This document shows positions 44,581 to 55,957 of a stretch of 64,000 bases of DNA, piece by piece; positions within the stretch are counted from its first letter, which is position 1, and each line of letters opens with the position of its first letter. Source of the DNA: Edaphochlamys debaryana. Lineage: Eukaryota > Chlorophyta > Chlorophyceae > Chlamydomonadales. The position numbers were made by a program, and so were the translations under genes. The notes below the pieces were generated by a model. That model was given only the letters and a program-made list of their open reading frames with translations, made no database searches and was not told the DNA's origin. The stretch is taken from positions 248,001 to 312,000 of the forward strand of contig JAEHOE010000018.1 in NCBI GenBank assembly GCA_016858145.1, written 5' to 3'.

Positions 44581-47500
44581 CTACGCACCATCCCCGTCAC
44601 CCGGGCCAGTGCCGCCGTCTCCTGCGACGGAGCTCCTGGCATCGTTCAGGCGCTGGCTCTTGGTCCGCATCATGATGGTGGGTCCAACTGGGTCAGCGGA
44701 CAGTTGTAGCGTGGAGCTCCGTCGCATCGAGGGCTCCCTCATAACGATGCCTGCTGCAGCGCCGGCCGGTGCGGAGGCGAACAAGAACGATGCCAGCGGC
44801 TCTGCCGCCGGCCGTCCGCCGCCTTGCCCGCCTCCGTTTCCGCCCGCCCGGCTGGCTGCAAGGCCGGGGCTGATGGGGCCCTCCTCGCCCTCAACTCGGA
44901 GCTGGCCGCCCATGCTTCCAGCCCGCGAGTAGCCCCCGCCGCCTCCGCCCCACGAGGACACGTCCTGCAGCGCCTCCGTCGCAAGAGCGGACCCGCCGGA
45001 CGACAAGAACGTGTCCAGTGGGTCCACGTTGTCGCTAACGTCTGACGCACCGGCCCACCGAATCGACATGCGCCGCCCGGTACCACCACGGGGCCGCCCC
45101 GGCGCCGTGCCCGGGTGGCGTCGCGGCGAGTTGGCCCCGAGCCGAGAATCCAGGGACTCCATTGCCAGTGGGAGCTGCGCGAGCGAGGACTGCCTGGCGA
45201 GGGGGCTGACGCCGCTGCCGTACACGCCAGCGCCGTCGCCGTCCTCCGCGGCCGGGGCGGCCGAGAGGTCCGACCAAGTGTGCTGCAACACGCCGTCGCC
45301 GCCGTCGTCTGCGGAGCCGGAGGAGAGCTCGCGGGCCCCCCCTGCGCCCGCATCGGCATCGGTTGAAGCCCTGAGCCGGGTGCTGTTGGCCCGGCTGAGC
45401 GGAGACGAAGCAATGAGAGCGGCGGCGCTGTTGGCACGACTAATGGGATCAGCTGCCGTGGGAACACCGCCAAAGCCACTGCCCGGTCCCGACGGCGACG
45501 GCGGCACTCCTGACAGCGTCGAGAGGCGTCGCATGCTGCCGCGCCGGGCGCCGCCCCGGTCGAGCGCCGCAGCCAGCAGCGACGCCCCCAACTCCACATC
45601 CCCGAATAGGCTCTCGGCACCACTTGTGGAGGCACGCGGCCGCACCGGTGCCGGAAGCCCCCGGCCGGGTCCCGCTTGCGGCTCTGACGGCAGTGGCATC
45701 ACCACCGAACCCCGCCGCGACCGCCCGCCGGCGGCCAAACCGGACAGACTGGACAGCATTAGCAGGGATCCGCGCCTGCCAATGGCGCCAGACCCGCCGG
45801 TTGCAGCGGTCATGCCGCCGGCCTGAACCCCGGACATGGACCCGCGCCTGCTGGCGGCGCGGCTGAGCAGCGGCCCGGCCCCCGAAGCGCTGGCGGCGGC
45901 GGTGGCTGCCTCCAGCTCCTCGGTTCCCTCCAGCACACCCAGCGCGCCCCGGGAGTGCCGCGCCTCCACCTCCAACTGATGAAGCCGCTCATCTGCCGCC
46001 GCCACCGCAGCGGTGAGGAGCTCGGCGCCCTCTGTGTGGAGCGGTGAGGGCGGCGAGGGGAGCCAAGCAGGTTGAGGGCCGTGGAGGAGCGTGCATGCAG
46101 CAAGGTTTGGCATCTCGTCACTCGGGTCAACGCACCTGACAGCCGGCCGAGTTTGTCCGACACCGCCCCCAGCGCTGACTCCACAAGCGCCCCCAGCCGG
46201 GCAGCCACCGCCGCCACCTCCCGCCGCACGAGGGACGCCACCGCCGGCACCTGCGATCGAGGCAGCGGGACACACAGTCAAGAAAAGCCTTGGCAACAAA
46301 CGGAATACCGCAGGGAGGGTCTGGGCAGTCACAAGGATGGGCCTACTGCTATGGCGGGGGCACGCCCCGCTTGCGTCTCCCCTCTCACCCGTATGGGGTC
46401 GGCCTGCCACGTCGCCACCTGCGCCCGGCTCTGCTCCAGAGCCGCCTGAGCTGTCTCCAGCTCCAGCTCTAGCTCCGCAACCCGGGCCTCCAGGGCTGCG
46501 CTGGACTTGCACGCACCCGCCGGGCCCCAGGCGACGCCCCCGGGATCGGTGCCGCCGCCACGACCGTCCCCAGCAGCAGCTAACGACGGTTCCGTGGGGC
46601 CGCGCGGTGTCCTCTTGCCCAGGAGTCGCACAACATCTGCCGCCGCCGCTGGCACCATCCCACGAAGCGTTGACCCCGGGGAGGCGAATCCCAAGTGGCT
46701 GGGACCACGACCCGGCCTGGCGGCATGGCCCAAGTGCTCCAAGGGATCCGTGCCCAAGAGCGGTTGGAAGGGCATTGGCAGGAAGCCCAGGTCGCTCCCG
46801 TTGGAGGGCAGATGTTGGTCGCCCACTGGGAGCCCGTCGTCTTCTTCACCATCAAAGTGACTGGGAGCGGCCTCCGTGCCTCTCTCGTCGTGTGGTGGCG
46901 CCACGGCGGCTGCAGCGCGGCCGTCTCGTCCGCCTGCACGCAACCCAGCGTGCGCTCCTGCCGCTACCGCCTCTGCCTTGAACCCCATCGTCGCCATTGC
47001 GCGCACCACGCGGGAACCGCCTAGGGCCGGTGGCCTGGCTCGGGTGCCCATTCCTTGCTCAGACGGCAATCCGTCGCCGCCAGCTGAACGGTCGGCGGGA
47101 GCCCCCAGCAGGAACGCTTCCCCAGATGGAAGCGGGCTCGCGGTATGTGAGCTCGGGGCCGTGTTGGAGAACCGAGAGCCGCCCATCAGCTCTGCCAAGA
47201 CGAGGCTGGGCCTCCGCTGCCGCCGCTGCCGCAGGGCCGCCGGCTGCGGTGACAGCACCTGTGGCGGCGGCTGAGGCACGTGTGGTGCAGGCGCTCTGGC
47301 ACCGGAGGTGCGGCCGCCCCATGTGAAGCTGCCGTCACCCTCCTCCTCCTCCTCCCAGGGGGTCCACTCGCGCATTAGCTCCAGAGACTCGTCTCTGCCA
47401 TGAGCAGCTGTCGGCGGGCCGGCTGCGGCGGGGCCAGCGGCCGCAGTGGTGCCGGTGCTGTGGTCCACGTTGGCGGCGGCGGCAGCAGCGGTGGCGGCGG

Positions 47501-50500
47501 CAGCAGTAGGGCATTCTATGCTGGCGCGGCGGCCTCGCGACGTGACGCTGCCATTGGCCTGCAGCAGGTGCTCCAGCCAGGAGCGGAGCGGGCCTGGGCC
47601 TGGGCCTGGGCCTGCGTTTAGGCCTGTGCCTGACGCTTGGTCTCCGGTTCTGGGCAGAGGCTGCTGTAGGGCAGGTGCAGTGTTGGTGGCGGCGTGTGTT
47701 GCCATGCCGTGCCCCTCGCCCAAACGATGGGAGGCATGCAGGGCCGTGAGGTCGGGGCTGGGGATGAAGCGTGGAGGCTGTGCGGAGGGCACTGGCAGAG
47801 GGTGAGGCGGCGGGGGCGACTCGTGGCCATGCGCCGCCCCGTTCCCTCCGAGCAGCCCCGCCAACCAGTCCCCCACGTCCCCCGGGCCACCGATGCTGCG
47901 GCGCCGGTTGCTGCCCCCTCGCCCCGCGCCCCAGGCCCTTGCTGCGGTGTTACCAGCAGGCAAAGGCGATGGGGGGCCCGGGCGGGGAGGGTTGGCGACG
48001 CCGCGAGCCGCCAGCCTCGGCCCTGGCGTGATTTCCCCCGGTTGGAGGGCGGGGCTGAGAGCCTCCGTTGCTTCGGCCACTGGGCCGCCTCCCGCACTCG
48101 GAGAAACGGAGCCTGCAGGGTCGGAGGCGGAGGCGCTGGGCTGGGCCCAGCGGGGGGACAGCGGCAGTCCCTGGGCGGGGCCCGGCAACCCCGGCGTCGA
48201 GGAGGAGGCCGAGGGACGCAGGTCCTCCACATCGTCGAGGGCGGAGGGCGCCCTCGCCAGGGTGGGAGTGGCAGCAGCGGCAGCGGCAGCGGCGCTGAAG
48301 GGGGAGCGTGCCTCGGGCCCCTCCGCGCCGCTGTCGCTGGTGGGAGAGTCGATGGGGTGCACCCGAGTCGCCGAGCTGCCCAGCCGCGGCGGCCAGGCCG
48401 GCAGGCCTCCGCCGCTGGGGCTTCGGCTCGCGGCCCCGCTGCTGCTTCGGCTCAGCAAACCGACGGGCTTGCCGGCGAGCGCGTACAGGTGTCTACCATT
48501 GCCCGCCGGATCACTGCTGACGCTGACCACAGCAACTGCCGCCGATGCGGGCTGCTCCTCCCAGCTGTCCTTCCTCTGCCGCCGAGGGCGTCGCCTGGGC
48601 TCCGCCGCTGCTTCCTGCCACTCTGGCCCCGTCTCCGGGCCGTCTGGCCCCTCGTCCTCCCCGCCGCCCCCCGCCACCAGTGCCGCCGCCCAGATGGCCG
48701 GCCCCGCCTCATGGTCCTCCAGCTGCACCTGGGAGCGCTCCGAAACCAGAGCGGCGCTGTCGGGAAAGTCACGCATCACGTCCTGGGGAGGGGAAAGCAA
48801 GGGGCAGGGAGCAGGAGCGGTGGGCAGAGCGGACGGCGTAGAATCCATACGCAGGCGGCTATTCATTCCCTCTCTCGGGGAGTTGAGGGAGGTGCGGGCA
48901 TCGGAGGGGCGAGGTGAGGGCATGGAGTCCACACGGGGTCTCACCAGCAGGTCCCAGCGCCCGAGCACCACCGTATCGCACGGCTGCAGCGCCACCGCCT
49001 TGTGCGGCCGGGGCGTGTTTGCGGTCATGAGCCCGAGCTCGCCGAAGTGGTCGCCCGCGCACTGCAGGGCCGCCATGGCCCCGCCCGGGGCCATCAGAGC
49101 TACAGCGCCCTTCCAGATGATGTACACCTCGTGCCCCACGCTGCCGTACTCGTAGATGACGTCACGCGGCATGAAGGCTGCGATGCGCAGACGCTGGGAC
49201 AGGCGCCACACAAAGGGCCGCTCGCAAAAGGCAAACAGCTGAACCTGCGCGGGTGTATGTTTAGGGAGTACCCGTTGGGAAGCTAGAATGCGATTGCGCG
49301 TGCGATGTAGTGAGAGGAGTGGAGCGGCGGACGCGTGAGCGACCCGAAACGAGAGCCCGAGCAAACCCCATGGTGTATGTGTGTGGTGGGGCATGGGCGG
49401 TGTTCAGCTTGACGCCTCTGGCGGTGGATATGGTAGAAGGGATCCCCCAAGCTAGGTTGGCTAGGCTGTCGAGAGGAAAGAAGCGAGGAACGCAGACCGC
49501 CTTGCCTGCAGCAGGAGCGGCTCGAACACCGACGTCAGCACCTCTGCGTGCAGCCCCGCCGGCAGCTCGGACAGCAGCGCCACGCCCTCGGCACCTGGGG
49601 CACGTGATCAGGCAGGCAGGCAGGCGGCAAAATGGGTGGTGGAGGCACTGGCAGATACGACCTTTGGTCAGCCCCCCTGCATCGTGCATCCTGCCGCCTG
49701 CCCCCCTCCCATCCCCCTCACCCGGGTGCTCCACATCCGCCATGCGGCGAAAATAGGCGGACACGCGTTCGTGCACCTCGGGGGCCGCACCCGCATACTC
49801 CAGAGCCTCCCGCGCAAGGGCCTCGCGCTGAGAAGGGGAGCATGCAATGCGTTGAGAGCGGTGAGGGCTGGCAGCAGGTGAGGAGGTGGCGGGGAGCAGA
49901 CGGCGCCGGGCCCTCGCCCCGTGCTGGTATCCCCCCCTGCCTGACCAGTGCCCACCTGCTCGTGGCGTGCGGCCATGGACCACAGGTTGGACACCAGGAG
50001 GCTCATGGCAGAGACCTGCGGGCGGGGGGGAAAGGGGCGGGGGGGAACGGGGGTAAGAGGCTCGTGGGGCGGTGGTGTAGCAGCGGAGCGTCAGCGCAAG
50101 GCGTTGGGAGAGAGAAGTCGCGGAGCATGTCGAGCCCTAGGCATCTGCCCTCGCCAATGAAGGACGTTCTTGTTATGTCAATATGTGCTGCTGTGCATAC
50201 CCATCGCAAGGCTGCTGAGCGGGCCTCAGTTCAAATCGCGGACTTACAGGCCGCGACAGGGCCCTCGCAGGGCGTCTCCATGAGTTGCCCTTTCATTAGC
50301 AACGTGCTTATCATGACGCTACACCGGTTGCTAGAGGATAGCCGTGCCCAAGGGGCGGTTGTCGGGACATGGCTCGCGAAGCACTACACGGCATGTTTGG
50401 GCTACGCTGCAAGAGTGGAACGGTTGTGCGACAGCGGGAACAATGAGGGGGAGGAAAGTGCGCCCAGCTTTATCTGGTACCTAAGCCCTCCCTGTACTCG

Positions 50501-52746
50501 CTGTTCCCTCCCTCCATCCGGCCCTCCCTTCCGACCCCCGCACCCCCGCACCCCCGCACCCCCCCACCGTGATTGCGAAGAAGCAGGTGCCGATGATGAG
50601 CAGCAGGATAGCAAGAACCCGCTCCACGTTGTTGAAGGTGTCGGGCCGATCGCCAACCAGCTGTGGCGGGGCAGCAGGCAGGCGCCATGGTCGGGCAGTT
50701 GGCCACAGATTGGGCATTGCACGCAATCATGGGGCCGTCTCCGGACTCTCCGCCCATCGCCCTCTGGGACCAGACCAAGCCCCCCACATCAAGCGCATGT
50801 ATAGCACCCTCGACCCCACTCACCATGAGGAAAGTCATGTAGATCCCCACCACGTAATGCACGCCGTCGGAGCAGCCAGGGCACTTGTCGTCAAAAGCCC
50901 AGGGCCAGCCTACGCGTGATGGTGGACACCAGCGCAATCCTCGTGAGCACAGCACGTGATGGTCAGCCTGACACGGCCCTGCCTGCTAGGGGCCCCCAGT
51001 TAAGCAGCACCGGCCCGGGCGGTCCCCCAGCTCTCCGCCCTACGGTGGTGCACTCCCTGTCACACATCCCGCCTCGCCTGGCAGCCGCTCGGCCAGGTAG
51101 TGCCAGATGCATGCCACCCAGTGCTGAGGGGCAGGCAGGGGGCGGGGGCAGACATGGGAGGAGTGGGAAAGCCTAGAGGATGCACGTGCCCTTGCATGCA
51201 CTGGTGCCCAGGAGAGGCCCCCCATCCCGTCCACCCCGCCCCACCGTAACCAGCAGCATAAATCCCAGCAGCCGCCCCGCCACCATCAGATTGTCGTACT
51301 TCGTACGGCTGAGCGCCAGCAGCTCCCTGCATCACCGATCATTGCGGAGGGGTATAGAGGTGACCGTCCTGTGCGTCGTAAGCCCATGCCAAGAGGACCC
51401 CCGCCCCTGTCAGGGCGTATCATGCCTTCACGGCTACCCCTAGTGCCGCCCTGGCGTGGGCCCCAAGGGCTTACGAGAGGCGGAAGATGCGCGGCAGTTT
51501 GAGCAGCTGGAACCACAGGGCGTACTCGCTCAGGCCAGTCCCACCAAGAATGGCCTGCAGGCCAGGGGGCCCACCCATGTGGGACGGAGGGTGAGTGCAG
51601 CATCTAGAGTGTGCGCTCTGTTGGGGCATCTCATGGGCGAGAGCTGTTGCGAGGGCCGAGCGGCCCGTCGCTTGGCGCTCTTGCTGTCTGGAAGCAGCAG
51701 GTCTCAACCATAAAGCGCCATCTGTGCTGCTGTACGGGAGGCACCTACGTGCAGCCAATGCACTGGCGCACCTGCGCCCAGCCCCCACAACACACGCTCC
51801 TAGGGGCCATCGACCGAGCTTACCTGGAGGGGTAGAGCCGCCGCCACATCGAGCACGAAGAGCCCTGCCAGATAGCGCGTGGCGATACGGCCGGGGCTGC
51901 GGACCACCTCCCCTTGGGGGGTGGTGAAGGTTGTCCTGGGGGGAGAAGGGGCAGGGGGCGGGCACAGATGCAGGGCTCACCGAGCGCGGTTTGGACTGGA
52001 TGGCGGGTGCCTTGCTTTTCCGAGCGTGCCGCAGCACCTGCTTAGCACTTGCTGCCCCCACCCTCCAGAGGAGCGCCGAGGCCCACCTGAAGCGCACCAG
52101 CACGTCAAGGCCGAAGCACACAGACACCACCCATGACATGGCGGTCAGAGCCGCCACACCGCGGAACGTTTGAAACCCAATCTGGTGAGGGGGGAGCGCA
52201 TGGTGAGCGTGAGATGGGAGGAGCCGAGGGGGAGAGGCTCAGCAAACAGGCCTGCTGCTGCTGAGATGCAAAAGGGGGCGGCGTGGGGTGGTGGTGAAGG
52301 GCTTACACATTGATCCCCGGCCCTTCACGGCTAGCCACGCCCTTGCCCGCCCGCCGAGTACTAAGCGCTCGCACCTCCAGGGGCACTGCCACCGCCACCC
52401 ACAGCACCAGTGCGAGCTGCAGGGCGCTCCACCTGGGGGAGCGGGGACGACAGAGCGGGGGGTGAGGGCGGGTGAGGAGCCGTCTGCTTCCAGCAGTACG
52501 TTTGTGACTAAGCGCCCGCACGCCCCAGCCAGGTGCCAGGTTTCCAGGATAACCCTTGACCGCCTTGCGCATTCGCAGTCGTGCTTACGCTGTCCGGCTC
52601 GGGCTTGCCGGCTGCCGGATGGGCAAGACCGCGTCGAGTAAACGCGAGGACAAGCCGAGCCAAGTGCGATCGTGCCATGCATCCTGTAAGCGGTGTTGCA
52701 CTCTTCCAGGGGCGACGCGCGACAGCGCGCCCGTCGCGCCATCCAT
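44581..52746 (-). CDS. Voltage-gated/CNG-like channel, copy A, with CNB-homology domain and long RRxS-rich tail
   Basis: Exons in transcript order: 52589-52746, 52309-52432, 52087-52181, 51824-51935, 51475-51554, 51245-51326, 51054-51123, 50824-50909, 50568-50660, 49956-50015, 49722-49827, 49506-49594, 48945-49244, 46389-48782, 46136-46250, 44581-46031; 1,804 residues. An in-frame TGA precedes the ATG. S1 contains WSALQLALVLWVAVAVPLEV. S2-S3 contain GRIATRYLAGLFVLD. The S4-like segment LLKLPRIFRLS has few charges. S5 has HWVACIWHYL. The pore and S6 follow, then a C-linker and a cyclic-nucleotide-binding fold (386-485) with FMPRDVIYEYGSVG and HFGELGLM. This is the layout of CNG, HCN and plant Shaker-type channels. 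The pore reads YMTFLMLVGDRPD, not TVGYGD. The tail of over 1,300 residues is Ala/Gly/Pro/Ser-rich with repeated RRxS sites. The exon-7 donor is ambiguous between two GT sites. Ion selectivity and ligand are unknown. Confidence 0.88.
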
Positions 52747-55700
52747 CGCGTCGCTCGCTCAATGTGGCCGCGGACACCTGTTTCCCCGTGGCACTATGTG
52801 CGCTTGGTGGAGCCTTAATGGCTACCGGACGTCAAACGGGCGTACTCGGGCTGGCGAGCTCATGGCTCAGGCGGGGGGCCGAGGCCCACGATAATGGCGG
52901 TTTTCCCCCAAGAAAGGCTTGCTATCGGTCCTGCATTTGTTGTGAAACATACAATGCGCCTTGTTTGCGGGGTGTTTCGCAGATTGCGCATCGAGGGGGA
53001 CCGTCGTGAATTCACAGTGTATCGCGTCGGTCCGCCCGCGCGGGCCCGCGCCCGCTTCTACCATCAGAACATGACAGCGATACCTCTATCTGCCATCAAA
53101 TGGCAGATGGGCGACACTACGGTCCAGACGGTAGTACAGTACTTACTGTGCCGTGAAGTTACTGGCGGCTGGCGGCCAGCCGGCGGCGCTCAGGCGTCTC
53201 TGGGCTCTGTCGCCAGGCAGGAAGGACGCCCGCCTCCCCCACGCTGCGTTGGGGCTGACAGGGAGCACGCACGAAGGGGAGTGGGGACGCCTGCTGGCGG
53301 CCTGGCGCAGGTTAACGCGCCGTCCAACCCGTCCTCCTCGTCCGGGGCTGGCCCGCTGGTGCTGCCCTGGCTGCGCCAAGCCCGGCGACGCTGCCTTTCA
53401 CGCTCAAGGTGGAGGCCCTCGACCGCGCGGCGCACCTGGAGGGCCGCCGGCGCTGCTCGCGGCGGCCGTCTGCGGCCGCCGGGGGGGTGGGGGGCGGCCG
53501 GGCCCCGGCCGCTGCTGCCCGGTCGCTGCTGGTGGCTCGGGGCCCTCACCCGCTCCCGCTGCTGCTGCCGCTGCTGCTGCGGCGGTCGTGGCCCCGGACG
53601 CTCCCCCCGCTGCGGCCATGGACACCGCCGCCCCTGCCGTGGCCCCCCTGGCCCTGCCGTGGCCCCCGGTGGCGCAGGCGGGGCTGGAGGCGCTGCGGGC
53701 GGCCGCGGCTCTGGTGGTGGCTCTCCCCCCGGGCCCGTCCCTGCTGCGGCCCTCCCTGCGCCTGGCCCCCCGCTCCAAGCAAGGCGCTGGTTGCTGCCGG
53801 CCCTGCCGGCCCTGACTACCACGCATGTCGTTGGGTGGACGCCCAACATGAACGTGGGGACTCTCCTAGCCAACTGGGAGCGGTTCCTGCTCTCTCGCTG
53901 GGCGCCTGGTTGGGCTGTGGTGGCTGGGTTGCGGCTACTAACCTAGTAGGGATGGTGAGGTGGGAGGCTGATTCTCTTTGTGGGGACCTGGGCTTCTCCG
54001 CGGCTGTTGTGCCGCTTCGGCTGTGCTTTCCAAGTTCGGGTTGCTCTGGCCCCGGCACTCGCCTGGTAGTGACGCCTGCTGCCGTTTTAGGGATGTGTGT
54101 CTCCGCGCAGTTCGGGCCCTAGGCTGGGGCAGGGTCAGGGGTGCCGTGTGCACTCCTCTCCTAACGCGCTCGAGGGGCGAACCCTCTTCGACCCCAGGTC
54201 TATGACGTCTATCGATCCCAGGTGGGCCAGACCCGGCTAGCTGCACGTTGCATGGCCCCAAGGCCTACCCCTCCTGTTCTGCCCCCGCTTGCTTCTGTCC
54301 CTGCATTGCCAGCTAGCGCGAGCTAGGCAGACCCACAGGTCTGCGTAGTTCACGCCCCACGCCCTACGCCCCACAACCAAGCGCTTCGCTTAGTTGATGT
54401 CCATGAACCCCCAGAGCGAGCCATGCCGCTGCCGCCTGCTATTTGGCCGCGGTCCCGCCCTCACCTGCCGTCCGGCCGGCCGCAGGTCCCGCCCGCTGCG
54501 GAGGCCGCAACGTCTACCCCGCACCGGCACTCCCCGCCACACCCATCCTGCATCTACGCATCACCCCTGACCCACTTAGCTTCCGTGATGATGACCTCCC
54601 TTGCCCCCACATGCTCCGTTTACGACCGTTGGCCGTTGCTCCCCCCACACACCGGCCCCCAACGGACGTGGCTCACTTGTCACTTAGCGCGTCTCAGTCT
54701 ACGCTCCCGTAGAGCGGGGGGGTGCGCCGCGAGGGCAACCTCCGCGGCCGCTCGCTGCGCTGTGCTCGGAGCACCTGGCAGCCGCCGCATTGCAGAGCGC
54801 AGGGGGCTCCGTCGGAGGCCTCGGACAGCAGGTTGACCAGCGCTCTGCGGGTTTGGTCAATACATGTAACATCTGTCTGTCTGCTCTGCACGAACGAGAC
54901 CCTGCCCGGGCCGCGGCGCCGGCTGTCCAGCCGACGTTGGCTTGTGGAGCCCAACCCGGTGGACTTTCCAGTGCGTGTCATTGAGCCTCTTGCCTCCTCT
55001 GGGCATCCCGGGTTCTGCTCTCTTTTCTTCCGGTCAGGGGGAGCGGTGCAGCAGAGCTTGCAAAGACGGAGCTGAGGACGCTCAAGCGGATGGAGGGGTT
55101 ACGGCCAGGGGGGCCCTGGTTACGGCGATTATTTAATCGATGGGGCTGTATGTGTGCGCACGAACCCACGAATCCCTTCCCCAGAGGGGTCCCATCTCCA
55201 GAGGAGTCCGCTAGGGGTCACGCCTCTCCTCTCCTGATGCTCGACTTACTTGCTCGAGTGTTCGAACTCCCGCCCCGATGCCCCACCCGTGAAGACCGTG
55301 GAGGCCATATGGAGGCCACGTGCGGGAAGCGGGTCGGCACAGCCCGCTCGCCGAGCCTTCGCGAGACCGCGGTGCACAGCCCCAGCAGATGCATCGCACT
55401 GTCGCTCGTGCACCCTGCGTCGCCAGCAGCCGACCATCGCTGCCCGACCATAGCACCCTGGCTGACTGCATACCTTCGCCCTCGCGCCTTTTGGTTTGCG
55501 TTGCCCTACGCTTATCAGTGTAAAATCTCGACATCCTTGGCAAGCAAGACGACCCAACGACAAGCAAGAGTGAGTGTACTCCACCGGATGGTACTCCCAG
55601 TGCCCGTTAGCTCGGCGCGGCACCCGCAACGGACATTTGCACACGAAGGCGGTGTACACAATATCAGTCTACTGTCAATCTCCTTGCCTGCGTCACCATT

Positions 55701-55957
55701 CGCAGATGTCGTAACGAACCCCGTTTTGCCTGGCCTGGGCCTAAACCTGGACTTGGACGTGGAGGCAAAATTTAGGAGTCGCGCTGATCAGCATCACATT
55801 CTGCTATGACCTCGTAGTGGCAGCCTGACCGCTGACCGCGCCGCTCCGGACGCAGCCATGGACAAAGAGCGCCTAGCCATGAGCAACGATACAATTGCGT
55901 GCCAAGAAGGACACGGGACTGGCCAGCACAGGCAGCGCAGCGCTTGAACCAAGCGCC
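52747..55957. other. Spacer between the two channel genes; no recognisable gene
   Basis: Both channel promoters and 5' UTRs must lie at its ends. The middle (about 53150-54250) has long GC-rich open frames on several strands with Ala/Pro/Arg-rich products, including a CCPGC fragment, but none joins by splicing into a protein I recognise. A decayed transposable element is possible. A perfect 9-bp-stem hairpin lies at 53088-53108. The stretch 54690-55140 is less biased and also unassigned. Confidence 0.4.
53088..53108. other. Perfect hairpin, 9-bp stem and 3-base loop
   Basis: ATCTGCCAT and ATGGCAGAT flank the loop CAA; one G-T and one C-G pair could extend it to 53086-53110. It lies in the spacer between the inverted channel genes. 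No flanking terminal repeat or terminator context was seen. Confidence 0.6.

Noticed and set aside
50215..50265. tRNA B-box-like word (AGTTCAAATCG) in a channel A intron
   Set aside because: No matching A-box, no cloverleaf and no terminator; the copy B equivalent is weaker. Not enough for a tRNA or SINE.
52894..53946. 350-codon plus-strand open frame in the channel spacer
   Set aside because: The product is Arg/Gly/Pro-rich with no motif, other frames are equally open, and the start is not ATG-supported by context; typical of chance in very GC-rich DNA.
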